A stretch of DNA of 64,000 bases from Pseudomonas resinovorans NBRC 106553 (GCF_000412695.1 NC_021499.1:3038001-3102000), one strand, 5' to 3'. Shown: positions 24,558-33,606, numbered from the stretch's first letter. The notes: generated by a model not told the origin, from the letters alone. Made by a program: numbers and translations.

Positions 24558-25714
24558 TTCAGTCCTAGCCCCTTGGCGATGATGCCGCGCAGGATTTCCC
24601 GGGTGCCGCCACGCAGGGAGAAGGAGGGCACGTTCTGCACCAGGAACGCCTGGAGCTCGCTGAGCCGGTCGGCGGCAACGATGCTGGACGGGCAGTCCAA
24701 CAATTCGCGGACCAGATCCGGCATGCGTTGCTCATGGAGGTTGCCGAGGTCTTTGACCAGCGCGGCTTCCTTGGCGGGGGAGTGGCCATCCTGCAATTGT
24801 CCGACTATTGAGAGGGACATTTCCCGTAGCACAGCCAACTCGGCCACCGCTTCGCCCAGACGCCGGGAGGCGAGACGATCGTCGGTGCCCGCCTCGCGCA
24901 AGGCGTCGATGGTCAGCGGCAGCAGAGGGAAGGCGCTCATGTAGCGGTCCGGCTGGCTGCGCTCGAAGGCCAGTTCACCACTGGCCTGCGCCCAGCCGTC
25001 GCCCTCGCGGCCGACCAGCATGTCGTCGGGAACGAACACGTTATCGAAGGTCACTTCGTTGAAATGCGCCTCGCCAGTCAGGTCGTGAATAGGTCGGACT
25101 TCGATGCCGGACGCACTCATGTCGATGAGGAACTGCGACAGGCCTTTGTGCTTCTCGGTGTCGGCCTGGCCGCCACTGCGAAATAGGCCGATCATGAAGT
25201 CGCAGAGGTGTGCGTTGGTGGTCCATACCTTGCGGCCGTTTAGGCGCCAACCGCCCTCCACGCGGGTAGCACGGGAGCGCAGGGAAGCCAGGTCGGAACC
25301 CGAGTCCGGTTCGCTGAGACCGATGCAGAATGAAGCTTCGCCTCGTGCGATTAGCGGCAGGAAGCGCTGGCGTTGGGCCTCGGTGCCCAAGCGCAGCAGC
25401 AACGGGCCGCTCTGGCGATCACCAAACCAATGGGCACCTAGGGGCGCTCCCACTGCAAGCATCTCTTCCACTACCACATAGCGCTCCAGGCCGGAACGCT
25501 CATGGCCGCCATAGGCTTTCGGCCAGGTCATGCCGATCCAGCCACGCTTGCCGACTTCTCGGCTGAAATCGCGGTCGAAGCCGGTCCAGGAGTGGCCGAC
25601 CTTCCAACCGGACCAATCTTTCGCTGCTTCGGCCAGGAAGGCGCGGGCTTCTAGGCGCAAGGGTTCGAGGGAGGAGGGCAGTTGCAAGGGCTTGAAACTG
25701 AATGGGGATGTCAC
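24554..25714 (-). CDS. Acyl-CoA dehydrogenase, larger subunit of a likely heteromer
   Basis: Predicted 386 residues. I use the GTG at 25714, which has GAGGGA six bases upstream and lies 10 bases after the CoA-transferase stop; the longer frame overlaps that gene. The flavin motif FCIGLSEPDSGSDLASL near residue 125 and the C-terminal SLRGGTREILRGIIA are typical. It should introduce a 2,3-double bond into an acyl-CoA with electrons leaving through ETF. The tight link with the smaller homologue points to a heteromer like those of steroid catabolism. Confidence 0.87.
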   Translation of the reverse strand: MTSPFSFKPLQLPSSLEPLRLEARAFLAEAAKDWSGWKVGHSWTGFDRDFSREVGKRGWIGMTWPKAYGGHERSGLERYVVVEEMLAVGAPLGAHWFGDRQSGPLLLRLGTEAQRQRFLPLIARGEASFCIGLSEPDSGSDLASLRSRATRVEGGWRLNGRKVWTTNAHLCDFMIGLFRSGGQADTEKHKGLSQFLIDMSASGIEVRPIHDLTGEAHFNEVTFDNVFVPDDMLVGREGDGWAQASGELAFERSQPDRYMSAFPLLPLTIDALREAGTDDRLASRRLGEAVAELAVLREMSLSIVGQLQDGHSPAKEAALVKDLGNLHEQRMPDLVRELLDCPSSIVAADRLSELQAFLVQNVPSFSLRGGTREILRGIIAKGLGLK

Positions 25715-25724
25715 GGCAGGTCCC

Positions 25725-26966
25725 TCAAATGACGTTGCGCTGGCGCAGTTCGGCGATGCGCTCGGCCGAGAGGCCCAACCATTCGCCAAGGACCGCGTCG
25801 GTGTGTTCGCCAATGGCCGGCGGCGCCAGTTTGTAGCGCACGGGAGTGGCGGAGAAGCGCATCGGGCTTGCAGCCGAGCGCACGGTGCCGTTCAACGGAT
25901 GCTCCTGGGAAACGATCATCTCCCGCTCGATCACATGGGGATCCAGCTCAAGATCCTGCATGTTGTTGATTGGGCCACAGGACACGGTGTTGGCGTTCAG
26001 GTGTTCGATCCATTCGGCCTTGGTTCGTCCCCGCAGCGCCTCCGTGAGTTGCTGCGACAGTTCGCGGCGGTTGGCCACTCGGGCGCCATTCCTGGCAAAG
26101 CGCGGGTCTTCGATCCAGTCCTCGCGGCCCACCGCCTTGGCAAGGCGGACAAACTCACGATCATTGAAGGTGGCGACCAGAATGAAACCGTCGTCCACCG
26201 GATAGACGCCATACGGCGAGGCGCTGGGGTGATCGTTCCCGGTCCTGCCCAGTTCCTTGCCACCGTTGAGCCAGGCGGACAAGGTATTGAGCAGGGTGGC
26301 TGCCTGGGCGTCGAACAGCGACACGTCGATATGCTGGCCTTCGCCGCTACTGTTGCGGTGATTCAACGCCCCGAGCACGCCAATGGCGGCGTAGAGGCCG
26401 GCGCAGATGTCCGCTACCGGAATGCCCACACGCATCGGACCGTCACCTGGCTCGCCTTCGCGATGGCCAGTGACTGACATCACCCCAGCCATGGCCTGGA
26501 TCAGGTAGTCGTAGCCAGATCGGTTGGCGTAGGGGCCAGTCTGGCCGAAGCCGGTAATGGAGCAGTAGATCAGGCGCGGATTGATCTTGCGCAGGTCCTC
26601 GTAACCCAGGCCGTACTTGGCCAGGGTTCCGGTGCGGTAGTTTTCCAGCAGAACGTCGCAGTTGGCCACCAGCTGGCGGATCAACTCAGCCCCTTCGGGT
26701 TGGGCGAAGTCCACCGTGATGGAGCGCTTGTTGCGGTTGGCCGCCTGGCTGTAGGTGGATTCCTGGTGCGGCTGGTTCTCAGTGCCCTTGATCCAGGGGG
26801 GGCCGATGCGACGGATGTCGTCGCCTTCGCCCTGGCGCTCGACCTTGATCACCTCGGCGCCAAGGTCGGCGAGGATCTGTCCGGCGTAGGGCCCGGCGAT
26901 CACTCGGGTCATGTCGAGAATGCGGATACCGCCGAGTACTTCAGGGGAGATGTCGTTCATGGTCAT
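25725..26966 (-). CDS. Family III CoA-transferase (CaiB/BaiF)
   Basis: Predicted 413 residues; the ATG at 26966 overlaps the SDR stop as ATGA, with a second ATG six bases later. Characteristic features are MTRVIAGPYAGQILADLGAEVIKVE at the N-terminus and the catalytic Asp in RSGYDYLIQAMAG near residue 171. These enzymes move CoA between carboxylates through an aspartyl-CoA anhydride, so it could activate the free acid substrate at no ATP cost. It sits between an SDR and the acyl-CoA dehydrogenase pair. Bile-acid and carnitine pathways use similar transferases. Confidence 0.9.
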   Translation of the reverse strand: MTMNDISPEVLGGIRILDMTRVIAGPYAGQILADLGAEVIKVERQGEGDDIRRIGPPWIKGTENQPHQESTYSQAANRNKRSITVDFAQPEGAELIRQLVANCDVLLENYRTGTLAKYGLGYEDLRKINPRLIYCSITGFGQTGPYANRSGYDYLIQAMAGVMSVTGHREGEPGDGPMRVGIPVADICAGLYAAIGVLGALNHRNSSGEGQHIDVSLFDAQAATLLNTLSAWLNGGKELGRTGNDHPSASPYGVYPVDDGFILVATFNDREFVRLAKAVGREDWIEDPRFARNGARVANRRELSQQLTEALRGRTKAEWIEHLNANTVSCGPINNMQDLELDPHVIEREMIVSQEHPLNGTVRSAASPMRFSATPVRYKLAPPAIGEHTDAVLGEWLGLSAERIAELRQRNVI

Positions 26967-27742
26967 ACCGCGATGGTGTAGCCGCCATTGACCGAAAGGA
27001 CCTGGCCGGTGATGTAGGAAGCCCCCTCGGAGAGTAGGAAGCAGACCGGTACCGATACTTCCTCGGGAGAGGCGAAGCGGCCCAGGGCAATCTGCTGCAA
27101 GTAGGTGTCGAGGAAGCGCGGATCGGTGCGCACCTTTTCGGTCATCGCGGTTTCCACCATGCCAAAGCACACGGCATTGGCACGGACGCCGTGCTTCGCC
27201 CACTCGCGGGCGGCGGTCATGGCCATGCCGAACATGCCGGACTTGGCTGCCGAGTAGTTGATCTGTCCGAGGCTGCCCCGGCGCCCGGCGTCGGAGGAGA
27301 TGAAAACAATCGAGCCAGGAGCCTGGTCGCCGGCCTTGCTACGTTCCAGCAGGTGGCGACCGACGGCCTGGGTGAAGAGGAAGGATCCGGTGAGGTGCAC
27401 GTCCAGCACCAGTTGCCATTGTTCCAAGGTCATCTTTTCAATCATTGCCGGACGACCGATTCCGGCATTGTTGACCAGGCCGTGGACTGCGCCGAAGCGG
27501 GTGATGGCCTGCTCCACGGCACTTTGAACGAAATCGGCGTCGGCCACGCTACCGGCCAGAGGCAGGTAGCGCTCACCCAGATCCTCGGCCGCCGCTTGCA
27601 GAGCCTCGGCATTGAGATCCACTGCGGCCACATTGCCGCCCAGCTCTATGGCCAGGCGGGCAATGCCCAGGCCGATGCCTTGTCCGGCGCCGGTGATGAT
27701 AATGGTACGTCCCTGGAGGGACATCGGATTCTTGTTGGCCAT
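26963..27742 (-). CDS. Short-chain dehydrogenase/reductase
   Basis: Predicted 259 residues. Motifs TGAGQGIG near residue 18, NNAGIGR near residue 92 and catalytic YSAAK near residue 163 are all intact, and the C-terminus has TGQVLSVNGG. It is an NAD(P)-dependent alcohol/ketone oxidoreductase. It follows the DUF35 gene by 9 bases and overlaps the CoA-transferase start, so its expression is tied to that operon. Substrate unknown. Confidence 0.88.
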   Translation of the reverse strand: MANKNPMSLQGRTIIITGAGQGIGLGIARLAIELGGNVAAVDLNAEALQAAAEDLGERYLPLAGSVADADFVQSAVEQAITRFGAVHGLVNNAGIGRPAMIEKMTLEQWQLVLDVHLTGSFLFTQAVGRHLLERSKAGDQAPGSIVFISSDAGRRGSLGQINYSAAKSGMFGMAMTAAREWAKHGVRANAVCFGMVETAMTEKVRTDPRFLDTYLQQIALGRFASPEEVSVPVCFLLSEGASYITGQVLSVNGGYTIAV

Positions 27743-27751
27743 GATGTTCGC

Positions 27752-28120
27752 CTAGTTGCGGTGGGGGTCGAAAACGACGAAGAACTGCTCCGGCTCGGCG
27801 CTGATGCGCGCCTTGACCCGCAAGCCAATGGTCACCTGGTCGGCAGGTAGGCCCTCGACGCGGGACATCAGGCGTGGGCCTTCATCCAGGTCGACCAGGG
27901 CGACGGTGTAGGGCTCGGCCGGAGGCTTGGGGCGCACCACGGTGACCGCATAGACCGTGCCCAGGCCCGAGGCCTCCACCCATTCAAGGTCAGTGGCTCC
28001 GGTGCCGGGCTCCAGTACTCGTGGATAGAAGAAGTGACGCTGGCTGGACTGACTGCGCTGGAGCATGAATCGCCCCTGCTTGAGGAACCCTTGGAATTCG
28101 AGATCGGGGCATAGGGCCAT
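27752..28120 (-). CDS. DUF35 OB-fold protein without zinc-ribbon cysteines
   Basis: Predicted 122 residues from the ATG at 28120 with AGGGA upstream. The C-terminal OB-fold of the DUF35 (acyl-CoA-associated) family is clear: GTVYAVTVVRPKP, YTVALVDLDEGPRLMSRV and VKARI. The N-terminal rubredoxin-like zinc ribbon normally has CxxC pairs; here the region reads LQRSQSSQRHFFYPRVLEPG and has no such cysteines. DUF35 proteins pair with SCPx/Ltp2-type thiolase homologues and hydratases. The likely partners in the window are the proteins at 21233 and 62065. It is first in its operon, 52 bases after a shared operator. Confidence 0.82.
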   Translation of the reverse strand: MALCPDLEFQGFLKQGRFMLQRSQSSQRHFFYPRVLEPGTGATDLEWVEASGLGTVYAVTVVRPKPPAEPYTVALVDLDEGPRLMSRVEGLPADQVTIGLRVKARISAEPEQFFVVFDPHRN

Positions 28121-28172
28121 GGTGTGCAATCCCTGGTGGGCGCCTGGAGCCAAGCTGCTCGCGCCTGATTAA

Positions 28173-28191
28173 AACTGTCTGATTGTCATTG
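28173..28191. promoter_or_regulatory. Shared operator element, site 5
   Basis: AACTG-TCTGATTGT-CATTG; left arm perfect, right arm 3 of 5. It lies 52 bases before the DUF35 operon. Confidence 0.6.
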
Positions 28192-28244
28192 TTTGCCCTG
28201 ATAGCCACCGCTGCCCTGGTTGACGAGGCAACGCTTAAAGTTAA

Positions 28245-28263
28245 AACTGGCGATCAGTTAGTT
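28245..28263. promoter_or_regulatory. Shared operator element, site 6
   Basis: AACTG-GCGATCAGT-TAGTT keeps the 5-9-5 spacing and ends 65 bases before the MFS gene start. An internal CAGTT overlaps the core. Confidence 0.55.
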
Positions 28264-28328
28264 TTTAATATGCGAGCATTCAAACGGCTAGTCAAGCCGG
28301 GGCCGCTTTCGCTGAAACGGGAAACCTG

Positions 28329-29921
28329 ATGACCGATAGCTCGAACTCCCTTTGGGCGCCCTTGCGCTTTCGTGCCTTTCGCTGGCTGTGGCTGGGAGCC
28401 CTGGCGATGAACCTGGCGATCTGGATGCAGAACGTCGGTGCGGCCTGGTTGATGGTGTCCCTGAGTGGCTCGCCGATGCTGGTGGCGCTGGTGCAGACCG
28501 CCATCAGCCTGCCGTCCTTTTTCTTCGGTCTCCCGGGTGGAGTCTTCGCGGATATCTTCGACCGGCGCCGTTATCTGCTGTTGACCCATGCCGGGATGCT
28601 GCTGGCCGCGTTGGCGCTGGTGGGGTTCTGCGTCAGCGGGATGATCAGCCCATGGTCGCTTCTCGCGCTGACCTTCGCCTTCGGCATCGGCTTCGCCCTC
28701 CAGGGGCCTGCCTGGTACACCACTCAGGCTGAAGCAGTGCCGCGTGCCTTCATGGCCTCGGCCATGGCGCTGTCCTCGGTCTCCTACAGCTCTGCCAGGG
28801 CGGTGGGGCCTGCGTTGGCCGGCGGGGTGATGGCGGCATCAGGCATCGTCAGCGTGTTCATCATCTGCACATTGTTGCTGGCGGGCTCGGTGCTGGTGGT
28901 GGCATGCATGCGCCGCCCTACCGAGGATGCCTCGATGCCCGCGGAGACCCTCTGGGCCGGATTGCGTGGTGCTCTGCGCTATGCGCGTTACTCGGAGGTG
29001 GTACGCACCCAGTGCCTGCGCACTATTGCCTTCGTTGGCGCGGGGAGCGGGCTCTGGGCATTGCTGCCGGTAGTTGCCAGCGAGTCCGGCGGTGCAGGGA
29101 GCTACGGCCTGCTGTTGGGCAGTATTGGTGTCGGCACCATGTGCGGGGCCTTGGTTCTGCCTATGCTGCGGGCACATCTGGAAATCAACCGCATGGTGTT
29201 GATCGCCAGCCTTGTCTATGCGCTGGGAATGCTCGTGGTGGCCGAGGTGCCGAGTACGATGGTTCAGTGCGTGGCACTCTTCTTCGCCGGGATAGGTTGG
29301 CTTTGTGTCGGCACGATAAACCTGGTGGCGATCCAGTCCACTGTTCCGCCCTGGATCCGTGCTCGCTCCGTGGCCATCTACATGCTTGTGTTCCAGGGCT
29401 CCCTGGCCATAGGCGGAGCCGCCTGGGGGGCGGTGGCAACTCGGATCGGCACGCCCGATGCGCTGCTTGTGGCGTCCCTGATGGTGGTGGTGTCACTGCT
29501 GGTCATGCGCCGCTATCGTGCTCGCTTGGGAGAGGAGGCCGAGGTGACGCCTTCCAGCCACGAGGTGCCGGCCTTTTCCTTCGCTGAGCTGCAACCTCAG
29601 GACGGCCCGGTGACCGTTCAGATCGCCTACCAGATCCGTCTTGAAGAACGCACGGAGTTCCTCCGCCGCATCCATGCGATGGGCGTCAACCGTCGTCGAG
29701 ACGGCGCCAGTTTCTGGCGCGTCTACCGCGAGTTGGAGCGCCCGGCCTGGTACATGGAACGCTTCATGGTGGACTCCTGGTCGGACTACCTGCGGCAGCA
29801 AACCCGCGCCACACTGGCTGACCGGGAGGCGGAGGAGAGCGTTCGCGCGCTGCACGTAGGCAGTGAGGCTCCTCGGGTTTCCCATTACCTCAGCGAGCCT
29901 TTGCCGCGCAACGATTCCTGA
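28329..29921 (+). CDS. MFS transporter with C-terminal soluble alpha/beta-barrel domain
   Basis: Predicted 530 residues. The first ~400 residues form a 12-helix major facilitator (MFS_3/EntS-like), with the loop signature PGGVFADIFDRRRYL near residue 60. The last ~110 residues (from VTVQIAYQIRLEE) are hydrophilic and resemble a dimeric alpha/beta-barrel monooxygenase-like domain, a known arrangement in this 530-residue family. It is probably an exporter or importer of a pathway-related compound. A shared operator precedes it, so it should be co-induced with the catabolic operons. No signal of truncation. Confidence 0.86.
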   Translation: MTDSSNSLWAPLRFRAFRWLWLGALAMNLAIWMQNVGAAWLMVSLSGSPMLVALVQTAISLPSFFFGLPGGVFADIFDRRRYLLLTHAGMLLAALALVGFCVSGMISPWSLLALTFAFGIGFALQGPAWYTTQAEAVPRAFMASAMALSSVSYSSARAVGPALAGGVMAASGIVSVFIICTLLLAGSVLVVACMRRPTEDASMPAETLWAGLRGALRYARYSEVVRTQCLRTIAFVGAGSGLWALLPVVASESGGAGSYGLLLGSIGVGTMCGALVLPMLRAHLEINRMVLIASLVYALGMLVVAEVPSTMVQCVALFFAGIGWLCVGTINLVAIQSTVPPWIRARSVAIYMLVFQGSLAIGGAAWGAVATRIGTPDALLVASLMVVVSLLVMRRYRARLGEEAEVTPSSHEVPAFSFAELQPQDGPVTVQIAYQIRLEERTEFLRRIHAMGVNRRRDGASFWRVYRELERPAWYMERFMVDSWSDYLRQQTRATLADREAEESVRALHVGSEAPRVSHYLSEPLPRNDS

Positions 29922-30048
29922 ACATACAGGAGCGAGAAAGGGGAAGCGCGTGGCTTCAACGAATGCCGGAGGGCAAACAAGCCCTGCTCTCCGGATTTCA
30001 TCTGGGCTATGAGGCAATGGAAGCAAACGCAGCCTGAGCAAGTCCGCC

Positions 30049-30855
30049 TCAGAGGTTCAGATACTGCGCCATACCTGCAGGAGCCTTCTTGAGAGCCGGG
30101 TCGTAGCGTGGCGAGAACACCTTGAGCAGGCGGGGCAGACTGGCCCTGGCGAGGTGCCGCTTGACCACCCGCTCGCGCTCGACCGAGGCGGCGTGGTCTG
30201 CCTCCGATAGATTGCGGCGGTCCTGCTCGAGCAGGTAGGCATTGATCCGTTTGACGTGCCGACCGATGTGGGCAATCGCGTAGATGAAGCCATACAGGCG
30301 GTACAGGTAGCCGCGCAGGCCGTGTCCGTAGAGCGCCTTGTACACGTCGTAGCAGACGCTGCGGTGCTCGAATTCCTCGGCGAGGTGCCATTTCCACAGG
30401 GTCACAGCGCTTTCATCGGCACCTTCCAGGTAATCGTCCAGGTCGGTGAAAAACACTTCGGCACTGGACGAGCCCATGGCCTCGAAGCCTTCGGAGTAGG
30501 CCAGCAGGAAACGTAGTGGCTTGTCTTTCAGCCAGCGCCGATAATCGGCCTCATAGGTCGCCTCCAGCTTGCACATGCCGGCGTAGCCGCTCTCGTACAG
30601 GCGCTGGTTGAAGGCTAGGTGGCGCTTGCAGTGCTGCACTTCCTGCTTGATGAAGATGTCGACCTCCTCCAGCAGGCGCTGCTGGCCAGGCCGAGAGGCC
30701 AGTTCGTCGCGGGCGCGCATCATCACCTTTACCAGGAAGGGTTCGATGTGGGCGGGTACGGTGGATGCGGCGTTGTAGTACTGGGCGAACTCGCGGTTCG
30801 GCGCCCAGTCGGGGCGTACGTTGGCGAAATCGATTGCGGGGCTGCGAACGCGCAT
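30049..30855 (-). CDS. PF10118-like protein with ferritin-like ExxH pairs
   Basis: Predicted 268 residues, AAGGAG upstream of the ATG at 30855. It matches the family annotated as predicted metal-dependent hydrolases (PF10118/COG3687). It is all-helical by appearance and has two E-x-x-H motifs, Glu72-His75 and Glu161-His164, with further acidic residues at Glu38 and Glu122/125. That arrangement is the hallmark of carboxylate-bridged diiron four-helix bundles, so an oxygenase or desaturase function is possible. It is third in an operon after two amidohydrolases. The annotation as hydrolase is unproven; the diiron idea is my inference from the residue pattern. Confidence 0.75.
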   Translation of the reverse strand: MRVRSPAIDFANVRPDWAPNREFAQYYNAASTVPAHIEPFLVKVMMRARDELASRPGQQRLLEEVDIFIKQEVQHCKRHLAFNQRLYESGYAGMCKLEATYEADYRRWLKDKPLRFLLAYSEGFEAMGSSSAEVFFTDLDDYLEGADESAVTLWKWHLAEEFEHRSVCYDVYKALYGHGLRGYLYRLYGFIYAIAHIGRHVKRINAYLLEQDRRNLSEADHAASVERERVVKRHLARASLPRLLKVFSPRYDPALKKAPAGMAQYLNL

Positions 30856-30931
30856 GGAATCTCCTTGCGGATGGTTTTCGGGAGCCAAGGCCAACGGCCT
30901 GGACGCACGGCTAGCGCCCAGGCCGGGGAGG

Positions 30932-32218
30932 TCAGGCGAATAGCTTGACTACTTCACCGGAGGTGACCGGGTTGCCATGGCGGTTCGACGGGTTGTGTCC
31001 GCCCATGCCGGGAACCGGCGTCACGTTGACGTGCCTGGCCTGGGCGCGCAGGGCACCCACGGTGCAGTTCTCGCGGCCGAGGATGGCGAACGGGTCGAAG
31101 CGGAACTCGCGCATAGCGTTGAGGTGGGTGGTTTTGTCGATCATCTCGTTGGGCAGGTGTTTGATCGCCCCCCAGACGGTTTCCGGCGAATTTGGCCAGA
31201 CGCAGTCCGAATGCGGGTAATCGCACTCCCAGGCAACCATGTCCATGTTCAGGAAGTCGGTGCTGTGCAGGCCGAACTGGTCGTCGATGAAGCAGGTCAA
31301 CACATTGCGCTTGAACAGTTCGCTGGGTAGCAGCTCGCCGAAGTCAGCGTTGGTCCAGGCATGGTGGTGCTTGTAGACGAAATCGGCGCGTTCCAATAGG
31401 TAGGGAATCCAGCCGATTCCACCCTCGGCCAGCGACAGCCGCAGATCGGGGAACTTCTTGAACACCGGCGAGAACAGCCAGTCGGCAGCGGCCCCGGAGA
31501 TGGCCATGGGCATGGTCACGATCCAGGCGTCGATCGGCGAGTCCATCGACGAGTGCGGCGCCTGGTTGCCGGAACCGATGTGGCTGCTGATGACGATGCG
31601 CTCCTCGACAGCCGCCTGCCACAGCGGGTCCCAGTAGCCCAGGTGGATGCTCGGCAGGCCGACGGCCGCCGGGTTGTCCGGGAAGGTCACGGTGCGGCAG
31701 CCCTTGGCAGCCACGCGCTTGAGCTCGGCCACGCAGGCCTGAACGTCCCACAACGGAAGGATCGCCAGCGGGATGAAGCGGCCAGGGGCGGCGGCGCACC
31801 ACTCGTCGATATGCCAGTCGTTGTAGGCTTGCACTATGGCCAGAGCGGCCTGCTTGTCGCTGGAAGCGATCAGCCGGTTACCGGCGAAGTGCGGGAAGGT
31901 CGGAAAGCAAATCGAGGCCAGCACGCCATCGGCGTTCATATCCTCCACGCGCTTGGCCACGTCGAAGGTGCCGCGGCGGATCTGGCTGTAGGCGGTCGGT
32001 TCCATGCCGTACTCTTCCGGCGGGCGGCCGACCACGGCGTTGAGGCCGAAGTTGGGGATCACCTGGCCGTCGTAGACCCAGGTATCGGCGCCTTTTTCGT
32101 CGGTCACCAGGCGCGGCGCGACATCCCTGTACTTGGCCGGCAGGTGCTTGTCGAACAGGTTCGGCGGTTCGATGACGTGATCATCGACGCTGATAAGAAT
32201 GAGATCGTTCATGTCCAT
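30932..32218 (-). CDS. Amidohydrolase-2 family protein, type A (copy 2)
   Basis: Predicted 428 residues; GAGGG lies seven bases before the ATG at 32218. It is a close paralogue of the 9201-10535 protein: both start with an LILxSVDDH motif (His14, Glu17) and share EGGIGWIPY and CDYPHSD blocks. The enzyme class is ACMSD-related metal-dependent hydrolase/decarboxylase. It lies 27 bases after a type B amidohydrolase in one operon, so types A and B may act in sequence or as a complex. A PF10118-like gene follows 76 bases on. Confidence 0.85.
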   Translation of the reverse strand: MDMNDLILISVDDHVIEPPNLFDKHLPAKYRDVAPRLVTDEKGADTWVYDGQVIPNFGLNAVVGRPPEEYGMEPTAYSQIRRGTFDVAKRVEDMNADGVLASICFPTFPHFAGNRLIASSDKQAALAIVQAYNDWHIDEWCAAAPGRFIPLAILPLWDVQACVAELKRVAAKGCRTVTFPDNPAAVGLPSIHLGYWDPLWQAAVEERIVISSHIGSGNQAPHSSMDSPIDAWIVTMPMAISGAAADWLFSPVFKKFPDLRLSLAEGGIGWIPYLLERADFVYKHHHAWTNADFGELLPSELFKRNVLTCFIDDQFGLHSTDFLNMDMVAWECDYPHSDCVWPNSPETVWGAIKHLPNEMIDKTTHLNAMREFRFDPFAILGRENCTVGALRAQARHVNVTPVPGMGGHNPSNRHGNPVTSGEVVKLFA

Positions 32219-32245
32219 GGTTGTACCCTCTTGTTGTCGCTGGAC

Positions 32246-33433
32246 TCAGTCGCGGGCGCCTTCGAGCAGGCCCTTGAGGTTGCTGTGCATGATCTTCTTG
32301 GTATCGGCATCGGACAGGTTTGCGATGTCCTTGAAGAAGTCCAGCGGGCGCTTGAGGCCCTCCGGGTGCGGCCAGTCGCTGCCGAATAGCACGCGGTCGG
32401 CGCCGAGCAGTTCGATTACCTTGTCCACCGGGTCCTCATAGAAGGGCGCCAGGAATACGTGTTCGCGGAAGCTCTCCACCGGGTCACGCTTGAACGATTT
32501 GGGCATCTTCGAATAGACGTGCTCGAAGCGCTTGAGCAGCGGCTCCAGCCACGCCGAGCCATTCTCCAGCACCGCCACGCGTACGTCGGGGAAGCGGTCG
32601 AACACGCCATGGCAGACCAGTGCCGACAGCGAGTCGGCAATCGGCCGGCCCATCCAGTCGAGCATCTCGTTGAACGGGTCCTTTTCGAATGGGCGGAATT
32701 CGCCCTGGCCACCGGCGGTCCACCAGCGGTAGATGCGGTTGTAGCCGGAGTCGGAGACGTGGTGGATGACGAAGATCTTCGACTCGTTGATGCGCGCCCA
32801 GAATGGGTCGAACTCCTTGAAACCGTGGGAGCGGCTGCCGCGGATACCGGCCACCGGAGCGGGGCGGATCAGCACGCAGCGGGCGCCGGCGGCGAGCAGG
32901 AAGTCCAGTTCCTTGCAGGCGGTTTCACAGTCAGACAGGTTGATGGCGCCGGCCGGGAACTGGCGGCCGTTGCCGAAACCGTATTCCTCGGCGACCCACT
33001 GGTTGAGCGAGTGGAACAGCGCTTGGATGGCTTCCGGCTTGTGCTCCAGGCGTTCCTCGATGACCGAGGCCAGAGTCGGCAGAATGATGGCCGCGTGGAT
33101 GCCCTCCTGGTCCATCACTTTTAGGTGCTCGGCACCGTTGTGAAAGGCGGGGCGAGAGGGAATCGGGGCGCCGCCGTACTCGCGCAGGGACAGTCCCTTG
33201 GGGTTGTTGCCACGGTACCAGCCCTCGTGGGAGCCAATATCGGCGACATGCTCGAAGGTCGGGTTGGGGATGTAGTCGGAGATCACGCCGCCCACCGCCA
33301 GTTTAGTGCGGCCGTTGATCTGTACGTACTGGAAGTCGTTGCGGAACTGCTTGGGCAGGTGGCGCAGGAAGGCGTCCGGTGTTTCGTAGTAATGCTGGTC
33401 GCAGTCGTAGATGGGGTAGTCGATAGTGCTCAC
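32246..33433 (-). CDS. Amidohydrolase-2 family protein, type B (copy 1)
   Basis: Predicted 395 residues from a GTG at 33433 with GAGGA upstream. The N-terminus YDCDQHYYETP keeps the His14-x-x-Glu17 pattern, and FGSDWPHPEG near residue 350 supplies the C-terminal Asp ligand. It strongly resembles the 45929-47128 protein but only distantly the type A copies. The likely fold is a TIM barrel with one metal. It is first in an operon with amidohydrolase A2 and the PF10118-like protein, 87 bases downstream of a shared operator. Confidence 0.85.
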   Translation of the reverse strand: MSTIDYPIYDCDQHYYETPDAFLRHLPKQFRNDFQYVQINGRTKLAVGGVISDYIPNPTFEHVADIGSHEGWYRGNNPKGLSLREYGGAPIPSRPAFHNGAEHLKVMDQEGIHAAIILPTLASVIEERLEHKPEAIQALFHSLNQWVAEEYGFGNGRQFPAGAINLSDCETACKELDFLLAAGARCVLIRPAPVAGIRGSRSHGFKEFDPFWARINESKIFVIHHVSDSGYNRIYRWWTAGGQGEFRPFEKDPFNEMLDWMGRPIADSLSALVCHGVFDRFPDVRVAVLENGSAWLEPLLKRFEHVYSKMPKSFKRDPVESFREHVFLAPFYEDPVDKVIELLGADRVLFGSDWPHPEGLKRPLDFFKDIANLSDADTKKIMHSNLKGLLEGARD

Positions 33434-33520
33434 GCGCAGATCCTCGGTTGTTGTGGTTGGGTCGAAGGCCCGCAGCCATTACATTCCGACGGATTCTCGC
33501 GGCTCTTGATCTAGATCAAT

Positions 33521-33539
33521 AAATGAATATATGTCAGTT
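33521..33539. promoter_or_regulatory. Shared operator element, site 7
   Basis: AAATG-AATATATGT-CAGTT, right arm perfect, 87 bases before the amidohydrolase B1 operon. Confidence 0.65.
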
Positions 33540-33562
33540 ATTTGTTTGTTAGCCGAAAAGAA

Positions 33563-33587
33563 AGAACCGGCCACAAGGGCCGGTTCT
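33563..33587 (-). terminator. Terminator after thiolase
   Basis: A 10-bp stem AGAACCGGCC/GGCCGGTTCT with 5-base loop, followed on the minus strand by a T-rich run, 20 bases after the thiolase stop. Confidence 0.85.
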
Positions 33588-33606
33588 CTGATCTGGAGGA
33601 AAGCCT

